Shown here piece after piece: positions 1 through 9,862 of a stretch of 64,000 nt of DNA. A model generated the notes under the pieces. It saw nothing but the letters and a program-made list of their open reading frames with translations. It did no database searches and was not told where the DNA came from. Numbering within the stretch: the first letter of the stretch is position 1; each line of letters begins with the position of its first letter. This DNA comes from Thermoanaerobaculia bacterium (GTDB lineage Bacteria; Acidobacteriota; Thermoanaerobaculia; Multivoradales; Multivoraceae), in assembly GCA_022826745.1 (NCBI GenBank), contig JAJDUI010000009.1:62001-126000 (forward strand). The letters run 5' to 3'. Made by a program: the position numbers and the translations under genes.

Positions 1-94
1 TCAGCCCGTCGAGGCCCGCCGCCATGCGGTGGACGGCGCCGATGAAGGCGCCCTGACCGCCGCCGACCATGCCCATGCGGATCTTCCGTTCCAT
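1..94 (-). CDS. Gfo/Idh/MocA-type oxidoreductase, N-terminal fragment
   Basis: Only the first 31 codons are in the window; the gene runs off the left edge. The reading frame starts [20 protein letters not shown] and continues to a segment like [12 protein letters not shown] glycine-rich turn right after a short hydrophobic strand, followed by an H-R-M-A helix, is the usual N-terminal Rossmann start of Gfo/Idh/MocA NAD(P)-dependent sugar or inositol dehydrogenases. The start is the ATG at 92-94. The next gene upstream is the PQQ-like propeller that ends at 153 on the same strand, 58 bases away, so the two may be co-transcribed. Substrate cannot be judged from this fragment. Confidence 0.7.
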   Translation of the reverse strand, partial: MERKIRMGMVGGGQGAFIGAVHRMAAGLDGL

Positions 95-152
95 CGCGCG
101 CTCCCTGTTCGTGCGATCCGGGAGCGTACCGCAAAGGAAGGCGCGTTTGGCG

Positions 153-1598
153 TTACTCGGCCGACGGCAGCTGGGCTCCTTCTTCGATCGCGTACAGCTC
201 CGAGCGGGTCGCCACGTAGAGGACGCCGTCCTTGGCGAAGGGTGTCGTGTAGACCGCCCCCTCCATGAACACCTCGTTGATCAGGTTCTCCTCGCGACCG
301 GTAGCCAGGATCGCGACCTCGCCGTCCTCGTCGCCGATGTAGATCTTGCCGTCGACGACGAAGGTCGAACCCCAGATCGCGGCGTAGGTGTGGTGCATCC
401 ACTGGAGTTCGCCGGTTTCCTCATCGAAGCAGTAGACGTGGCCCGAGAGGTCGGCGATGTAGACCAGGCCGTCGTGGACGGCCGCGGTCGACATCGTGCG
501 CTGAAAGTCCTCGCCGCCGACGTGCCAGATCTGGCCCGTCTCCGTGATGTCGCCGCTGCCGGAGGCGTCGATCTTGTAGAAGTGGCCGGGACCCTCGCCG
601 TGCTCCGGGTCCTGGCCGACGCCGATGTAGACGACGTCGTGGTGGAAGACCGGGGTGGAGATGATGTTGTTGCGGGTACCCTTGCCGCCGAGTTCCCACA
701 CGGACTCCTTCGGATTCGCGTCGAAGGTCCAGATCAGTTCACCCGTGTCCGGCGCGAAGGAGTAGACGACGCCCTCGCCGCCCGGGATGACGATCTGTTC
801 GCGGCCGCCGGCCACACCGTAGGCGGGGTTGGACCACGTCCCGTGGAGGATGTTCTCCATCGGGTGGGCGCTTTCCCAGACCAGCTCGCCGGTGTGCTTG
901 TTCAGCGCCACGAAGCTCGGTCCGAGCGGAGACGGGATGTTGATGTGCCCCTCGTCGACACCCTGGCCGGTGGTTGCGACGACGACGTCGCCGACCACGA
1001 TCGGCGAACCGGCCGCCAGGTTGTGGGGGAAGACGTCGAGTTCGGCGATCGTGTCGTAGATCCAGAGGATGTCGGCGTCCTGTTCGTGGCTGTACTGCTC
1101 GTCCTGCATTCCGTCGTTGCCGTCCGCGAAGCCGTCGACATCGACCGCCACGAACTCCGCGCGGTTGGAGACGTAGTAGGCGACGCCGTCCTCGATGTAG
1201 GGGGTCGAGCAGATGCCCTGGAGCGGCCAGTCGTTGACCCGTCCGGCGGGCAGCTTGTCATGCGTGGCCTGCCAGAGGAGCTCGCCGTCGCTCTCGCGGA
1301 AGGCGATCAGGATGCCCTTGTCACCGACGATGCCGGGACGCCGTTCGCCCTCGTTGTTCGTGCCTACGAAGACCTTTCCGTCGTAGATGATGGGCCCGGC
1401 ATAGGTCTGGGAGCCGAGCTTCTGCTTCCACTTGATGTTCTTGCCGGACAGGATGTCCCAGTCCGTCGGGACCCCGGTTTCGGTCGACACCATGTTGCGC
1501 GAAGGGGTCAGGCCGAACATGGCCGGCGGATCGTCCGCCAGCGCCGCAGCGGCTCCAGTCGAGATCAGGAACGCTGCTACAACGGTCCCCTTTGTCAT
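153..1598 (-). CDS. Exported PQQ-like beta-propeller repeat protein
   Basis: The protein has 481 residues with a signal peptide at about 1-21 (hydrophobic core ending in AALA), so it is probably periplasmic. The rest is a run of beta-propeller blades with the pattern 'G-x-V/I-Y/F-V-G' followed by 'D-x-x-T-G-E-L-x-W', for example DTGELIWTF and EETGELQWM. This is the PQQ_2/PQQ_3 repeat type seen in quinoprotein dehydrogenases and in BamB. No cytochrome domain and no clear catalytic Asp-Glu pair of an alcohol dehydrogenase is visible, so an enzymatic role is unproven. A second propeller gene lies immediately upstream (start 3855) on the same strand, with 76 bases between them. Confidence 0.85.
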   Translation of the reverse strand: MTKGTVVAAFLISTGAAAALADDPPAMFGLTPSRNMVSTETGVPTDWDILSGKNIKWKQKLGSQTYAGPIIYDGKVFVGTNNEGERRPGIVGDKGILIAFRESDGELLWQATHDKLPAGRVNDWPLQGICSTPYIEDGVAYYVSNRAEFVAVDVDGFADGNDGMQDEQYSHEQDADILWIYDTIAELDVFPHNLAAGSPIVVGDVVVATTGQGVDEGHINIPSPLGPSFVALNKHTGELVWESAHPMENILHGTWSNPAYGVAGGREQIVIPGGEGVVYSFAPDTGELIWTFDANPKESVWELGGKGTRNNIISTPVFHHDVVYIGVGQDPEHGEGPGHFYKIDASGSGDITETGQIWHVGGEDFQRTMSTAAVHDGLVYIADLSGHVYCFDEETGELQWMHHTYAAIWGSTFVVDGKIYIGDEDGEVAILATGREENLINEVFMEGAVYTTPFAKDGVLYVATRSELYAIEEGAQLPSAE

Positions 1599-1674
1599 GC
1601 TCTGCTCCTCGGTTTCAGTGGATGCGTCTTGCCCTCTCTCGCTATAGCCAGCCCGTCGGCTGTACTTCAGGTTC

Positions 1675-3855
1675 TCAGTTGCTGGTGATCAGGACGTTGT
1701 CGTAGGAGACGACGGACGGCGAGTAGCCCAGAAGGCCCGGCGAGCCGTTCCGGATCGGGTAGGGATCCTCGGCCGTGAGGGTCCACTCGGCCGGTTCTGC
1801 CTCCTCGCGGGGCCAGACCTTGCCGCGGATCGTGGCGGTGTCTCCGTCCGATTCCACCTGCAGCTTCATCGTGTACCAGCGGTCCATCTCGAACTCGTAG
1901 TCGACCTTGCTCTCGACTCTCAGTTCGGCGGACCACGAACGGATCTGGAGGCGTTGGTGGATGCCCAGCAAGTCGAGGATGTAGCCGCTGTTGATCAGGC
2001 CCGAGTCAGACCTGCGCCGGCCCTTCTGCGAGTTGCGCACGTCGGCCTGGATCGTGTAGTTGCCAAGCGAGGGCGGACCGAGAAGAAGCGGCGAGCGCAA
2101 CAGGCCGCGCTCGGCCACCGGCTTGGTCAGGATGCTGTCGCCGTCCTCCTGCGCGATGTCGTAGCGGCCTCCGCCGATCCAGTAGCCGCGCTTGCCGCCG
2201 GAGAAGTCCTCCGTCCAGGGCAGGGGCGGGAAGACCCGGATGCGCGCTTCGGCTGTGAGGTCGCCGCTGGTGGCGACCAGGGCGCCGGCCTGGAAGCTGG
2301 AGTCGTCGGCGAAACGGAGGGTGCTGCCCTCGAGATCCGCCTCGATTCCCTTGAGCGACCAACCGGCCTCTACGGCGCCGAGCGGCCGGCCAAGGGCGTC
2401 GTATGCCAGGACCTCGAAGTCGTGACTCTCGCCGGGGTTGGCCCTGATCTCGGCGGGGACCACGAGCAGGGTCGCCGGCGGTCCTTCGGGTTCGCCCTCG
2501 TCGCCGCGGCTTGGAAGGGGGGAGGCCGTGACCTCGAACGTCGCGTTCTTGTCGCCCAGGCAGTAGACGCCCTCTTCGGTCGTGAAGTAGATGCGTCCGT
2601 AGGCGATCGCCGCGGAGCCGTAGAGTTCGGCGTACCGGCCGTCCGGGACATTGAGTTGGTGCCGGGCCAGAATCTCGGCGCTCGTGTCTCCGGGCCGGAC
2701 GATCGCGAAGTGGCCGTTCGTTTCGCCCGCGTAGATCTTGCCGTCGGCCCATACCGGCGACGCCTTGCCGACCGTGCCGATGCTGAGCTCCCAGTAGACC
2801 TCGCCGGTTGCCGTATCGACCGCGGCCAGGTTGCCGGAGTTGTTAACCACGTAGAGACGGCCGTCGTGGATCGTCGGCGACGGGAACCCGGCCTTGTTCC
2901 GGTTCCACCGCCACAGTTCGCCGGTGTTCGTGATGTCGCCGCTCAGCGTGCCGTCGATGGCGATGACGCGGCCGAGCGTGCCTTCGTCGATGTTCTCCTC
3001 GCTGTGGGAGATGAAGACCCTGCCCTGGTCGTCGACCACGGGCGAGGCGTTGATGCCGCGTTTCGAGAGGTTGAACTCCCAGACCTTCTTGCCGGTGCGG
3101 GCCTGCAGAGCGTAGATGCGCCCATCCGCGTTGCCGGTGATCAGCAAACGCTGGTTGTCGATCACGGTCACGATGGGGATCGACTGCGTGTTCCGGTCGT
3201 AGACGGCGCCGCCCGGCGTCGACATCCATTGCACGGCGCCGGTTCGCTTGTCGAATGCGTAGTAGCGGTGCCGCGGCGGCCCCTGGGCGCCCCAGCTCCC
3301 GTTGTTCATGTTGACGATGATCAGATCCTCGTCGATCACCGGGGAGGCGGTTCGGCCGCCGTATCCCTCGAAGCGGCCGTGTTCCTCCTTGAGGGAGCGC
3401 GACCAGACCAGATTGCCGTCGCTGTCGTGACAGAGGAATAGCCCGCTGACCAGTTGGGCGTAGATGTAGCCGGTTTCGGGATCGCCGGTCAGGGAAGCCC
3501 AGCCGACCCGGTTGTAGGCCACCGTGGTCAGGTACAGGTTGTAGCGCCGCTCCCAGAGCGGCTCGCCAGTGTCGGCGTCGAAAGCCGCGATCACGGCCTG
3601 CTCGTCGATTCCGTTGCCGGCGCGGCCGTTGACGAACACCCGGCCGCCCATCACGACCGGCGTCGAGCGGGCGATGAAGTCCTGACGCCAGATCAGGTTC
3701 TCGCCCTCCGGGTTCCAGGTGTCGATCAGGCCTGTCTGGGGCGAATAGCCGTTCTGGTAGGGCCCCCGCCAGGAGGTCCACTCCTCGGCCTGCAGCGATG
3801 CGGCGGCCAGCGTCAGAAGGGGCAGGAACGAACAGAACTGAATGCGATTCCTCAT
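1675..3855 (-). CDS. Exported PQQ-like propeller with C-terminal beta-sandwich region
   Basis: I start it at the ATG at 3853-3855 because an AAGGAG ribosome site lies just upstream and the next residues form a signal peptide (MRNRIQFCSF...SLQA). The open frame extends further but without such signals. The product is about 726 residues. Residues 25-440 form a propeller with repeated D-T-G-E-x-x-W blades and the opening motif EEWTSWRGPYQNG, typical of exported PQQ_2 proteins. Residues of about 470-570 resemble an Ig-like sandwich, and the last 170 residues resemble a concanavalin-like or DUF1080-like fold (FSGGKRGYWIGGG, then a long beta-rich stretch). The ligand is unknown. It probably forms an operon with the next propeller. 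Confidence 0.83.
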   Translation of the reverse strand: MRNRIQFCSFLPLLTLAAASLQAEEWTSWRGPYQNGYSPQTGLIDTWNPEGENLIWRQDFIARSTPVVMGGRVFVNGRAGNGIDEQAVIAAFDADTGEPLWERRYNLYLTTVAYNRVGWASLTGDPETGYIYAQLVSGLFLCHDSDGNLVWSRSLKEEHGRFEGYGGRTASPVIDEDLIIVNMNNGSWGAQGPPRHRYYAFDKRTGAVQWMSTPGGAVYDRNTQSIPIVTVIDNQRLLITGNADGRIYALQARTGKKVWEFNLSKRGINASPVVDDQGRVFISHSEENIDEGTLGRVIAIDGTLSGDITNTGELWRWNRNKAGFPSPTIHDGRLYVVNNSGNLAAVDTATGEVYWELSIGTVGKASPVWADGKIYAGETNGHFAIVRPGDTSAEILARHQLNVPDGRYAELYGSAAIAYGRIYFTTEEGVYCLGDKNATFEVTASPLPSRGDEGEPEGPPATLLVVPAEIRANPGESHDFEVLAYDALGRPLGAVEAGWSLKGIEADLEGSTLRFADDSSFQAGALVATSGDLTAEARIRVFPPLPWTEDFSGGKRGYWIGGGRYDIAQEDGDSILTKPVAERGLLRSPLLLGPPSLGNYTIQADVRNSQKGRRRSDSGLINSGYILDLLGIHQRLQIRSWSAELRVESKVDYEFEMDRWYTMKLQVESDGDTATIRGKVWPREEAEPAEWTLTAEDPYPIRNGSPGLLGYSPSVVSYDNVLITSN

Positions 3856-3976
3856 CTCGGCTCCTTGCCAGGGTCTTGGGAAGCGGACAGCGGCCCGCGC
3901 GCGGCGCACATTCTAGGCGGAACTCCCTCGGGAGGCGCGCTTGCGTCCTGTGTTCGCGGTGCGGCGGGCGATGTCG

Positions 3977-4924
3977 CTACTCGGCTTCCTCGCCTCCTGC
4001 GGCCTCCTGCGCCGCGGCCATTCGTTCCTGCCAGTTGGCGGGGTAGATCATCGCCATGAGCGTCGACTGCTCGGACTGGTACTGCACCATCGTGCCCTTC
4101 GGCATCCAGATGGCGTCGCCGGGTCCGAGTTCGTGGGCGTCCTCGCCGGATAGGACCGTCAGGCTTCCGTCGAGGACGTAGAGGTACTCGTCGAACATCA
4201 TCGGGCGCTGTTCCTGGGTATCGAAGTTGTCCAGGACCGTGACCGCGCAGTGGAGCTCGTTGCTGATAGCGACCACCCCGGGGGCGCTCGCGGGTCCGAC
4301 GTCGGAACCGGTGTAGATGCCCGGTCCGAACTCGACGATCTGACGGTCGGCGGCCGCGACGAAGACCACCGGCTCCGGCTCGCCCTCCATCGACCAGTTC
4401 TCGTCCGCGGGCAGCCAGTCGACGGGATAGACGGCGACCAGGTTCGGGGCCATTTCGTCGGCTTGGAGCCTCTTGGCCACGGTGCCCCTGGGAATCCACA
4501 GGCCGTCACCCGGACCGACCTCGAACACCTCGTCCTCCGTTTCGAGCGTCAGGACTCCACCCTCGAGGCCGTAGATGTACTCGTCGTAGGTGTAGACCCA
4601 GTCCTCCAGGAGGTAGTTCTCGTAGCGCGCGATGACGCTGCTCATCGCCGTGGTGCCCGCCACCGTGCCGACCGCGTTGGGATCGCCGACGTCCGTCGCC
4701 ACCATCAACGTGGGGTTGCCCGGAGTGAGTTCAAGGAACTCGCGGCTGTCCGCCCGGATGACGACGATCTCGTCGATCGGCGCCGGCACTTCCCGCACGG
4801 CTGGCGCTTCCTCCGGTGCTTCCTCCGCTGCTTCCTCTTCGGCTGGGGCGCAGGCAAGGAAGCCGGCGCCGAGAGCGAGAACGCTCAACGCCACGATCGG
4901 GGTCCTGAGAGAGTTGGTGAACAT
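3977..4924 (-). CDS. Two-cupin lipoprotein
   Basis: The chosen start is the ATG at 4922-4924, preceded by AAGGGGAG. The 315-residue product begins with a signal peptide ending in FLAC (cysteine at about 25), a fair though not ideal lipobox, followed by a low-complexity acidic Glu/Ala/Pro stretch. Two similar cupin domains follow: each has a D-E-Y-x-Y-x-L-x-G strand and then 'GPGDxxWxPxGT' (GPGDGLWIPRGT and GPGDAIWMPKGT). This layout recalls EutQ-like or stress-response cupins. The canonical metal-binding His pair is weak, so metal-dependent catalysis is uncertain and sensing or binding is possible. It is transcribed divergently from the sulfatase gene. Confidence 0.75.
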   Translation of the reverse strand: MFTNSLRTPIVALSVLALGAGFLACAPAEEEAAEEAPEEAPAVREVPAPIDEIVVIRADSREFLELTPGNPTLMVATDVGDPNAVGTVAGTTAMSSVIARYENYLLEDWVYTYDEYIYGLEGGVLTLETEDEVFEVGPGDGLWIPRGTVAKRLQADEMAPNLVAVYPVDWLPADENWSMEGEPEPVVFVAAADRQIVEFGPGIYTGSDVGPASAPGVVAISNELHCAVTVLDNFDTQEQRPMMFDEYLYVLDGSLTVLSGEDAHELGPGDAIWMPKGTMVQYQSEQSTLMAMIYPANWQERMAAAQEAAGGEEAE

Positions 4925-5125
4925 CGCGATCTCCCCTTTGAAACTCAACATCCCCCAACAAATTTAAGAAATACTAAGGTTCCGGTAGACGCTCCGGAAC
5001 GGGTTCGGAGCCTTCCTGTGTCTTGGGGGAGGCGTGTCGATCGACCTTGTCTCGGTAACTCAGAAGGCTTCGCTCTGCCGTTAGGATGGCTTTTCATAGT
5101 ACTGAGCGCCCTGCTAGTGGTCAAT
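4925..5125. promoter_or_regulatory. Divergent intergenic region with an inverted repeat
   Basis: This 201-base gap separates the cupin gene (minus) from the sulfatase gene (plus), so both promoters should lie here. It includes an AT-rich patch at about 4958-4979 that stands out from the high-GC surroundings and could hold the -10 region of the cupin gene. Next to it, 4980-4999 is a perfect inverted repeat, TTCCGG - 8 bases - CCGGAA, which looks like a site for a dimeric regulator. A possible -10 for the sulfatase is CATAGT near 5094. No binding protein can be named. Confidence 0.45.
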
Positions 5126-7534
5126 ATGACGAAGAAGCGAATCGTGTTGCGGCGCGGGCGGCTGAGCGCCGTTGCTTCGGTACTTGCGGTTGCTTCGCTG
5201 GTCGCCTGTCAGCGGGAGCCGGCCCCGGTTCCGGAGCGCACGGCACTTGCTGACGGCCGTCAAGCGACCGGCCGGCCTGGCACGGTTGCGGCCTGGACCG
5301 AAGCCGTTGGCGACCTGTCCCCCGAGACCTGGAACGTCGTGCTGCTCACGATCGACACGCTGCGCGCCGACCGGCTGGGCTGCTACGGCTACCGGGAGAT
5401 CGAGACGCCGCACCTGGACCGTTTCGCGAGCGAGGGCATCCTGTTCGAGAACGCGTTGACCACGGTTCCCTTCACCCTGCCCGCGCACACCTCGATCATG
5501 ACCGGGGTCTACCCACCGGTTCACGGGGTGCGCGAGAACGTCGGCTATGCGCTGGACGAGCGGCTGCCGACGCTCGCCGAGGACCTGTCCGCCGCCGGCA
5601 GGCGCACCGGGGGCTTCGTCAGCGCCTTCGTCCTGGACGGAAGATGGGGAATCGACCGGGGCTTCGACCACTACTACGACGAGTTCAAGGTCCAGGACTC
5701 GGGGCTACTGAACATGGCGTCCGTTCAGCGCGGAGGGACGGAGACGATCGCGCGGGCGGAGGCCTGGCTGGACGAGGCAGCCGGCTCCCCTTTCTTCCTG
5801 TGGCTGCACCTGTTCGAGCCGCACGACCCCTACGAGGCGCCCGAGCCGTTCGCGTCGCGCTATCCGAAGCGGCCGTATGACGCGGAGGTCGCCTACACGG
5901 ACACTCTGGTCGGGCGTCTGCGCGAGGCGCTCGAGGGCAGAGGCCTGCTCGAGAGGACCCTGCTGATCATCACCGGCGATCACGGGGAGGGGCTGGGCGA
6001 CCACGGCGAGTACTTCCACGGTTTCTTCGTCTACGACAGCACGGCTCGCGTGCCGCTGATCGTGCGGTTGCCGGAAGCCCGACTCGGCGGCCGCCGGGTC
6101 GAGACCGCGGTCAGTCACGTTGATCTCCGTCCGACGATTCTCGACGCGCTCGGCGTCGATGCGCCGGCGGCCCCTCCGGACCAGGGCGGTCGCAGCCTGC
6201 TCCCGCTCCTGCTGAGCCTGGACGACGGCGAACGCTCCGCCTACGTCGAGTCCTACTACGCCCTCTACCACTACGACTGGGCGCCCCTGCGCGCCATCCA
6301 CACCGGCGAGTTCAAGTTCATCGACGCGCCGAGACCGGAGTTGTACCGGCTGGCGGACGATCCGGGCGAGATGGAGAACGTCGTGCGCGGTACACGGGTC
6401 GAGGCGCGGGAGCTTCGCGACCGTCTGCTGAGGATGATCCGCGACTTTGAAGGGTCGGGGTCGGGCGAGAGCGCGCGGCCCGACCTGGACCAGGAGACGC
6501 TGGCGCAACTCCAGGCGCTCGGGTACCTCGCTGGCAGCGGCAGCCGCGCCGAGACGCCCGAGGACCTTTCCGGTCTCGCCGACCCGAAGGACAAGATCGA
6601 GGTTCACCGCGCGATCATGCTCGCCCAGAGCGACATCGGGCAGGGGGAGACGGCGGCGGCGCGCGAGCGGCTGCTGGAGGCCGTCGAGCTGGATCCCGGT
6701 GTCGTCGACGCGCAGCAGATGCTGGGCAACCTGCACCAGCGCGAGGGCGACTACGAGGCCGCGATCGGCTACTTTCAGAACGCCCTGGCCCGCAACCCGG
6801 ATCACCAGGCGTCCCTGATGGGTCTGGCCGACTCGTACCTCTGGCTCGGCCGGTCGGAGGACGCCCTGGTCGGTTTCGAGCGGCTTCGCGGTCTGGCGCC
6901 GCACGACAGCAAGGCGGCGATCGCGTCGACGGAGATCCTGGTCGATCTGGGACGTCAGGCGGAGGCCCTGGAAGTCGCCGAGGCGGCGGCCCGGTACGAG
7001 CACGCTCCGGCGCTGGTCCACAATCAGCACGGCGAACTACTCGCACTCGCCGGACGGGTCGACGAGGCGGAGGGAGCCTTCGAACTGGCCATCGAGGTGA
7101 ACGACCGCCCGGTGCAGCCGCACTTCAACCTGGCCGTGCTCTACGAGGAGCGTGGCGAAACGGCGAGGGCGATCGAGCGCTACAAGGAAGCTCTGGCCCG
7201 CATGCCGTGGCACTACAGGACGCTGTTCAATCTCGGCCGGTTGTTGGGCCTGGAGGGAGACGTCGTGGAGCAGGAGGAGCTGTGGCTGGCCGCTGTGAAC
7301 GCGAACCCGGAGTTCATCGAGGGGCACTACCTGCTGGCGAAGCTGCTGATGGACCAGGGCGGCGATCTCGAGCGCGCCGAGGAGCTGGTGCGCGCGGGCC
7401 TCGAGCAGGACGAGACGCACCAGGCGGGCGCTCTCGGCTACTTCGTCCTGGCCGACATCCTCAGTCGCCTCGGCCGCACCGGGGAAGCGATGGAGGCGTT
7501 GCGCTCCGGCCGGGAGATCCAGGCGCGGCGCTAG
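5126..7534 (+). CDS. Lipoprotein sulfatase/phosphodiesterase-fold protein with TPR domain
   Basis: The frame is open much further upstream, but the ATG at 5126 is followed by a lipoprotein signal (SLVAC, cysteine 28), so I use it (802 residues). Residues 70-430 form an alkaline-phosphatase-superfamily sulfatase domain: metal ligands are expected at D77 in the IDTLRAD strand and at D285-H286 in TGDHGEGLGDHGE. The residue aligned with the formylglycine cysteine is T117 in FTLPAHTS, with His instead of Arg at +4, so the classical C/S-x-P-x-R sulfatase signature is missing. Residues of about 500-800 are tetratricopeptide repeats. This sulfatase-TPR fusion is frequent in Acidobacteriota-like genomes, where its substrate is unknown. 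The stop is 3 bases from that of the convergent DUF5916 gene. Confidence 0.85.
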   Translation: MTKKRIVLRRGRLSAVASVLAVASLVACQREPAPVPERTALADGRQATGRPGTVAAWTEAVGDLSPETWNVVLLTIDTLRADRLGCYGYREIETPHLDRFASEGILFENALTTVPFTLPAHTSIMTGVYPPVHGVRENVGYALDERLPTLAEDLSAAGRRTGGFVSAFVLDGRWGIDRGFDHYYDEFKVQDSGLLNMASVQRGGTETIARAEAWLDEAAGSPFFLWLHLFEPHDPYEAPEPFASRYPKRPYDAEVAYTDTLVGRLREALEGRGLLERTLLIITGDHGEGLGDHGEYFHGFFVYDSTARVPLIVRLPEARLGGRRVETAVSHVDLRPTILDALGVDAPAAPPDQGGRSLLPLLLSLDDGERSAYVESYYALYHYDWAPLRAIHTGEFKFIDAPRPELYRLADDPGEMENVVRGTRVEARELRDRLLRMIRDFEGSGSGESARPDLDQETLAQLQALGYLAGSGSRAETPEDLSGLADPKDKIEVHRAIMLAQSDIGQGETAAARERLLEAVELDPGVVDAQQMLGNLHQREGDYEAAIGYFQNALARNPDHQASLMGLADSYLWLGRSEDALVGFERLRGLAPHDSKAAIASTEILVDLGRQAEALEVAEAAARYEHAPALVHNQHGELLALAGRVDEAEGAFELAIEVNDRPVQPHFNLAVLYEERGETARAIERYKEALARMPWHYRTLFNLGRLLGLEGDVVEQEELWLAAVNANPEFIEGHYLLAKLLMDQGGDLERAEELVRAGLEQDETHQAGALGYFVLADILSRLGRTGEAMEALRSGREIQARR

Positions 7535-7537
7535 CTT

Positions 7538-9862
7538 CTAGCGCTGGAACAGATAGGTGGCCTTGAGGATCAGTTGCCGTCCCTGTGTATGCCGCTCCCG
7601 GAGCGACGGCGCCGTCCAGTTCTCGTTGTAGACGAGGAAGATGTCGGCGCCGGGCCGGTAGATCCAGTGAAAGCGGATGTTGACGCCGAGATCCCCGGCG
7701 GCGTCGTTGTACTGGGCGATCATGTTGAGTCGCAGATCGGGCGTGAACGACAGGTCGACGCCCTGGCTCAGGAGGTTGATCTCGAAGGCGCCCTGCGGCA
7801 GGTCGACGTCGTGGTGCGACCAGGTGGTCGAGGCGCGAACCAGGCGTGACAGGCGAAGACTGAACTGCTGTCGCATGGAGAGCCAGTCGCCTTCGTAGAA
7901 CTCGCCCCAGTAGGTGAAGCTCCGCAGGGACAGCGATCGGGATGCGTCGGTCAGCATCAGCAGCTCCCAACTGTCGAATTCGAACAGGCCCGGCGGGATC
8001 ACCACGCCGGGGTAGATCTCGAACGGAGCGAACAGTCGCTCCTTGGTGCGGGCGGCGCCGAGCTCGAGGAAGTCGTTCGTTCTGAAGACCATGCCGATGG
8101 GATAGACGATGGTCTCCTCGCTCTCCATGCGTCCGTCGCTCGAGCGCTCGAAACGGCGGTGCGCGCCCTCGGCGTACCAGGAGCGGATGCCGGCCCGCTC
8201 GATCCGCGGCTGCCAGATGAAGCGCGGGTTGAAGAGGCGGAAGTTCTCGCGCAGCAGGAACCCCACGCCCGGATCGAAGTTCTGCTGCGACTCGATGAAG
8301 TCCAGCGACGTCGTCAGCGTGGAGCCCTGGTAGCCGACGCCGGCGCCGAAGGAAGCGTCGTCGCCTTCGATGCCGGGGCGCTCGCTGCGGCTCCAGTAGC
8401 CGTTGAGCTGAAGGAGCTGGGTGGGCTTGAGCTCGATGTCGAAGCCGTAGAGGTTGTCCGCCCCTCGCGCGGCGGGATCGCGCTGCGTGAAGATCGCGCC
8501 GACGCTCGAGCGCTGGCCGAGGTTCCGCTTCACCCGGGCGACGGAGAAGGCGGTCTCCGGCACGCCGCGATCTCCCATCTCGGTCGCGCCGGTGCCGACG
8601 CCGAGGACGCCGACGTTCCACTCGCCTAGCCGGCCGGTCAGGCGAGCGCCCAGGTCCATCGGCACCGTTTCGCCGCCGTCGAGGCCGATTCGGCGCGAGA
8701 AGAAGGCCTTCATCAGGGCGGGCAGCCACGGCACCCTCTGGGGAGGGCCGAACTCGAAGATGCCGGCGTTCTCGAGAAAGAAGTCCCGCTTTTCGGGAAA
8801 GAAGAGGGAGAAGCGCGTCAGGTTCACCTGCAGATCGTCGACCTCGACCTCGGCGAAGTCCGTGTTCCAGGTCAGATCGAGCGCCATCGACTTGCTCAGT
8901 CCCCACTTGACGTCGAGCCCGCCGTCGAGGTCGTTCGCCGAGGTACGGATCGGAGGCGTTTCGGAGGCGGAACCGATCATGTACGGCTTGATGTCGAGGC
9001 TGCGCGAGCGCCGGAGACCGGCGAGCCCCGTCAGCCTGCCGGCCAGGGAAACGCGGTAAGCCGCGTAGTGGGATACGCCGGAGGTGGTGATCGGCAGGGT
9101 GGAGCGCGGCAGGTACGCCCAGTTCACTTCCTCGCTCTTGCGCCGGATGAGCCGCTGGACATGGAGCCCCCAGCGGTCGAGCGCCGGATCGAAGCGCAGG
9201 GTTGCGAAGGGAATCGCGATCTCCGCCGTCCAGCCGTCCGTCGTTCGCCGCGCCCTGACGGTCCACACGCCGTCCCACTCCGTATTCACGTCACGCCCCT
9301 CGTCGGTGATCAGCGCATCGTGGCGGGCGCCGTTCGGATTCGTGGCGAAGGCGAAGGCGTTCCTGCCGTCGAGAAAGGTGTCGAAGACCACGACGAAGGA
9401 GTCGTCGGAGGCGAGCTCCGCGTCGCGCTCCATCTCCTTGGCGATGACCCTCTCCGGCTCCCGGTCGAACGCCCGCAGCGCCACGTAGAGCGTCGACGGG
9501 GTGTAGGCGATGGAGAACTCCGTGCGCTCGGAAGCGGGCGCTCCTTCCCGGGGTTCGCGCTGGCGGAATCCGTTGCCGACCTGAGCTTGCCGCCAGGCCG
9601 GCTCGTCGAGCAGGCCGTCGACCGCGATCGGCTCGTCGATGGCGAGCGCCGTGATCGAGGGACGTTCGGCGAGATCGGAGTCGTCCTGAGCTACCACCGG
9701 CACGCACAGGGTGAGCGCGACGAGGCCGGCAGCCAGCCGGCTGGAGGTTCTGGCGAAGCGAGCGGTTCTGGCGCGGGTATGGACCGCGGAAGGAGCCGTG
9801 AACACGGGAGGATCGTCTAGGGCGCGGAAACGACGGTACTTCCCGAGACTATTCGAGTCCAC
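7538..9862 (-). CDS. DUF5916 protein with N-terminal CBM9-like domain
   Basis: The 774-residue product has a hydrophobic export segment near residues 43-58 (LAAGLVALTLCVPVVAQ). The first domain, about 70-260, looks like a carbohydrate-binding family 9-type sandwich: 'I-A-V-D-G-L-L-D-E-P-A-W' opens it and 'F-A-T-N-P-N-G-A-R-x-D' sits in the middle. The remainder matches DUF5916, with its characteristic FFPEKRDFFLENAGIFEFG segment and a beta-rich, porin-like C-terminus ending in FQR. Members are predicted outer-membrane barrels. The start is uncertain: GTG at 9862 gives the longest form, and GTG at 9805 would also keep the signal peptide. Neither has a good ribosome site. It is divergent from the TonB receptor, suggesting a joint surface role. 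Confidence 0.83.
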   Translation of the reverse strand: MDSNSLGKYRRFRALDDPPVFTAPSAVHTRARTARFARTSSRLAAGLVALTLCVPVVAQDDSDLAERPSITALAIDEPIAVDGLLDEPAWRQAQVGNGFRQREPREGAPASERTEFSIAYTPSTLYVALRAFDREPERVIAKEMERDAELASDDSFVVVFDTFLDGRNAFAFATNPNGARHDALITDEGRDVNTEWDGVWTVRARRTTDGWTAEIAIPFATLRFDPALDRWGLHVQRLIRRKSEEVNWAYLPRSTLPITTSGVSHYAAYRVSLAGRLTGLAGLRRSRSLDIKPYMIGSASETPPIRTSANDLDGGLDVKWGLSKSMALDLTWNTDFAEVEVDDLQVNLTRFSLFFPEKRDFFLENAGIFEFGPPQRVPWLPALMKAFFSRRIGLDGGETVPMDLGARLTGRLGEWNVGVLGVGTGATEMGDRGVPETAFSVARVKRNLGQRSSVGAIFTQRDPAARGADNLYGFDIELKPTQLLQLNGYWSRSERPGIEGDDASFGAGVGYQGSTLTTSLDFIESQQNFDPGVGFLLRENFRLFNPRFIWQPRIERAGIRSWYAEGAHRRFERSSDGRMESEETIVYPIGMVFRTNDFLELGAARTKERLFAPFEIYPGVVIPPGLFEFDSWELLMLTDASRSLSLRSFTYWGEFYEGDWLSMRQQFSLRLSRLVRASTTWSHHDVDLPQGAFEINLLSQGVDLSFTPDLRLNMIAQYNDAAGDLGVNIRFHWIYRPGADIFLVYNENWTAPSLRERHTQGRQLILKATYLFQR

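Noticed and set aside
4250-5125. An upstream extension of the sulfatase frame across the cupin gene
   Set aside because: It is antisense to the cupin lipoprotein, and the lipoprotein signal begins at 5126.
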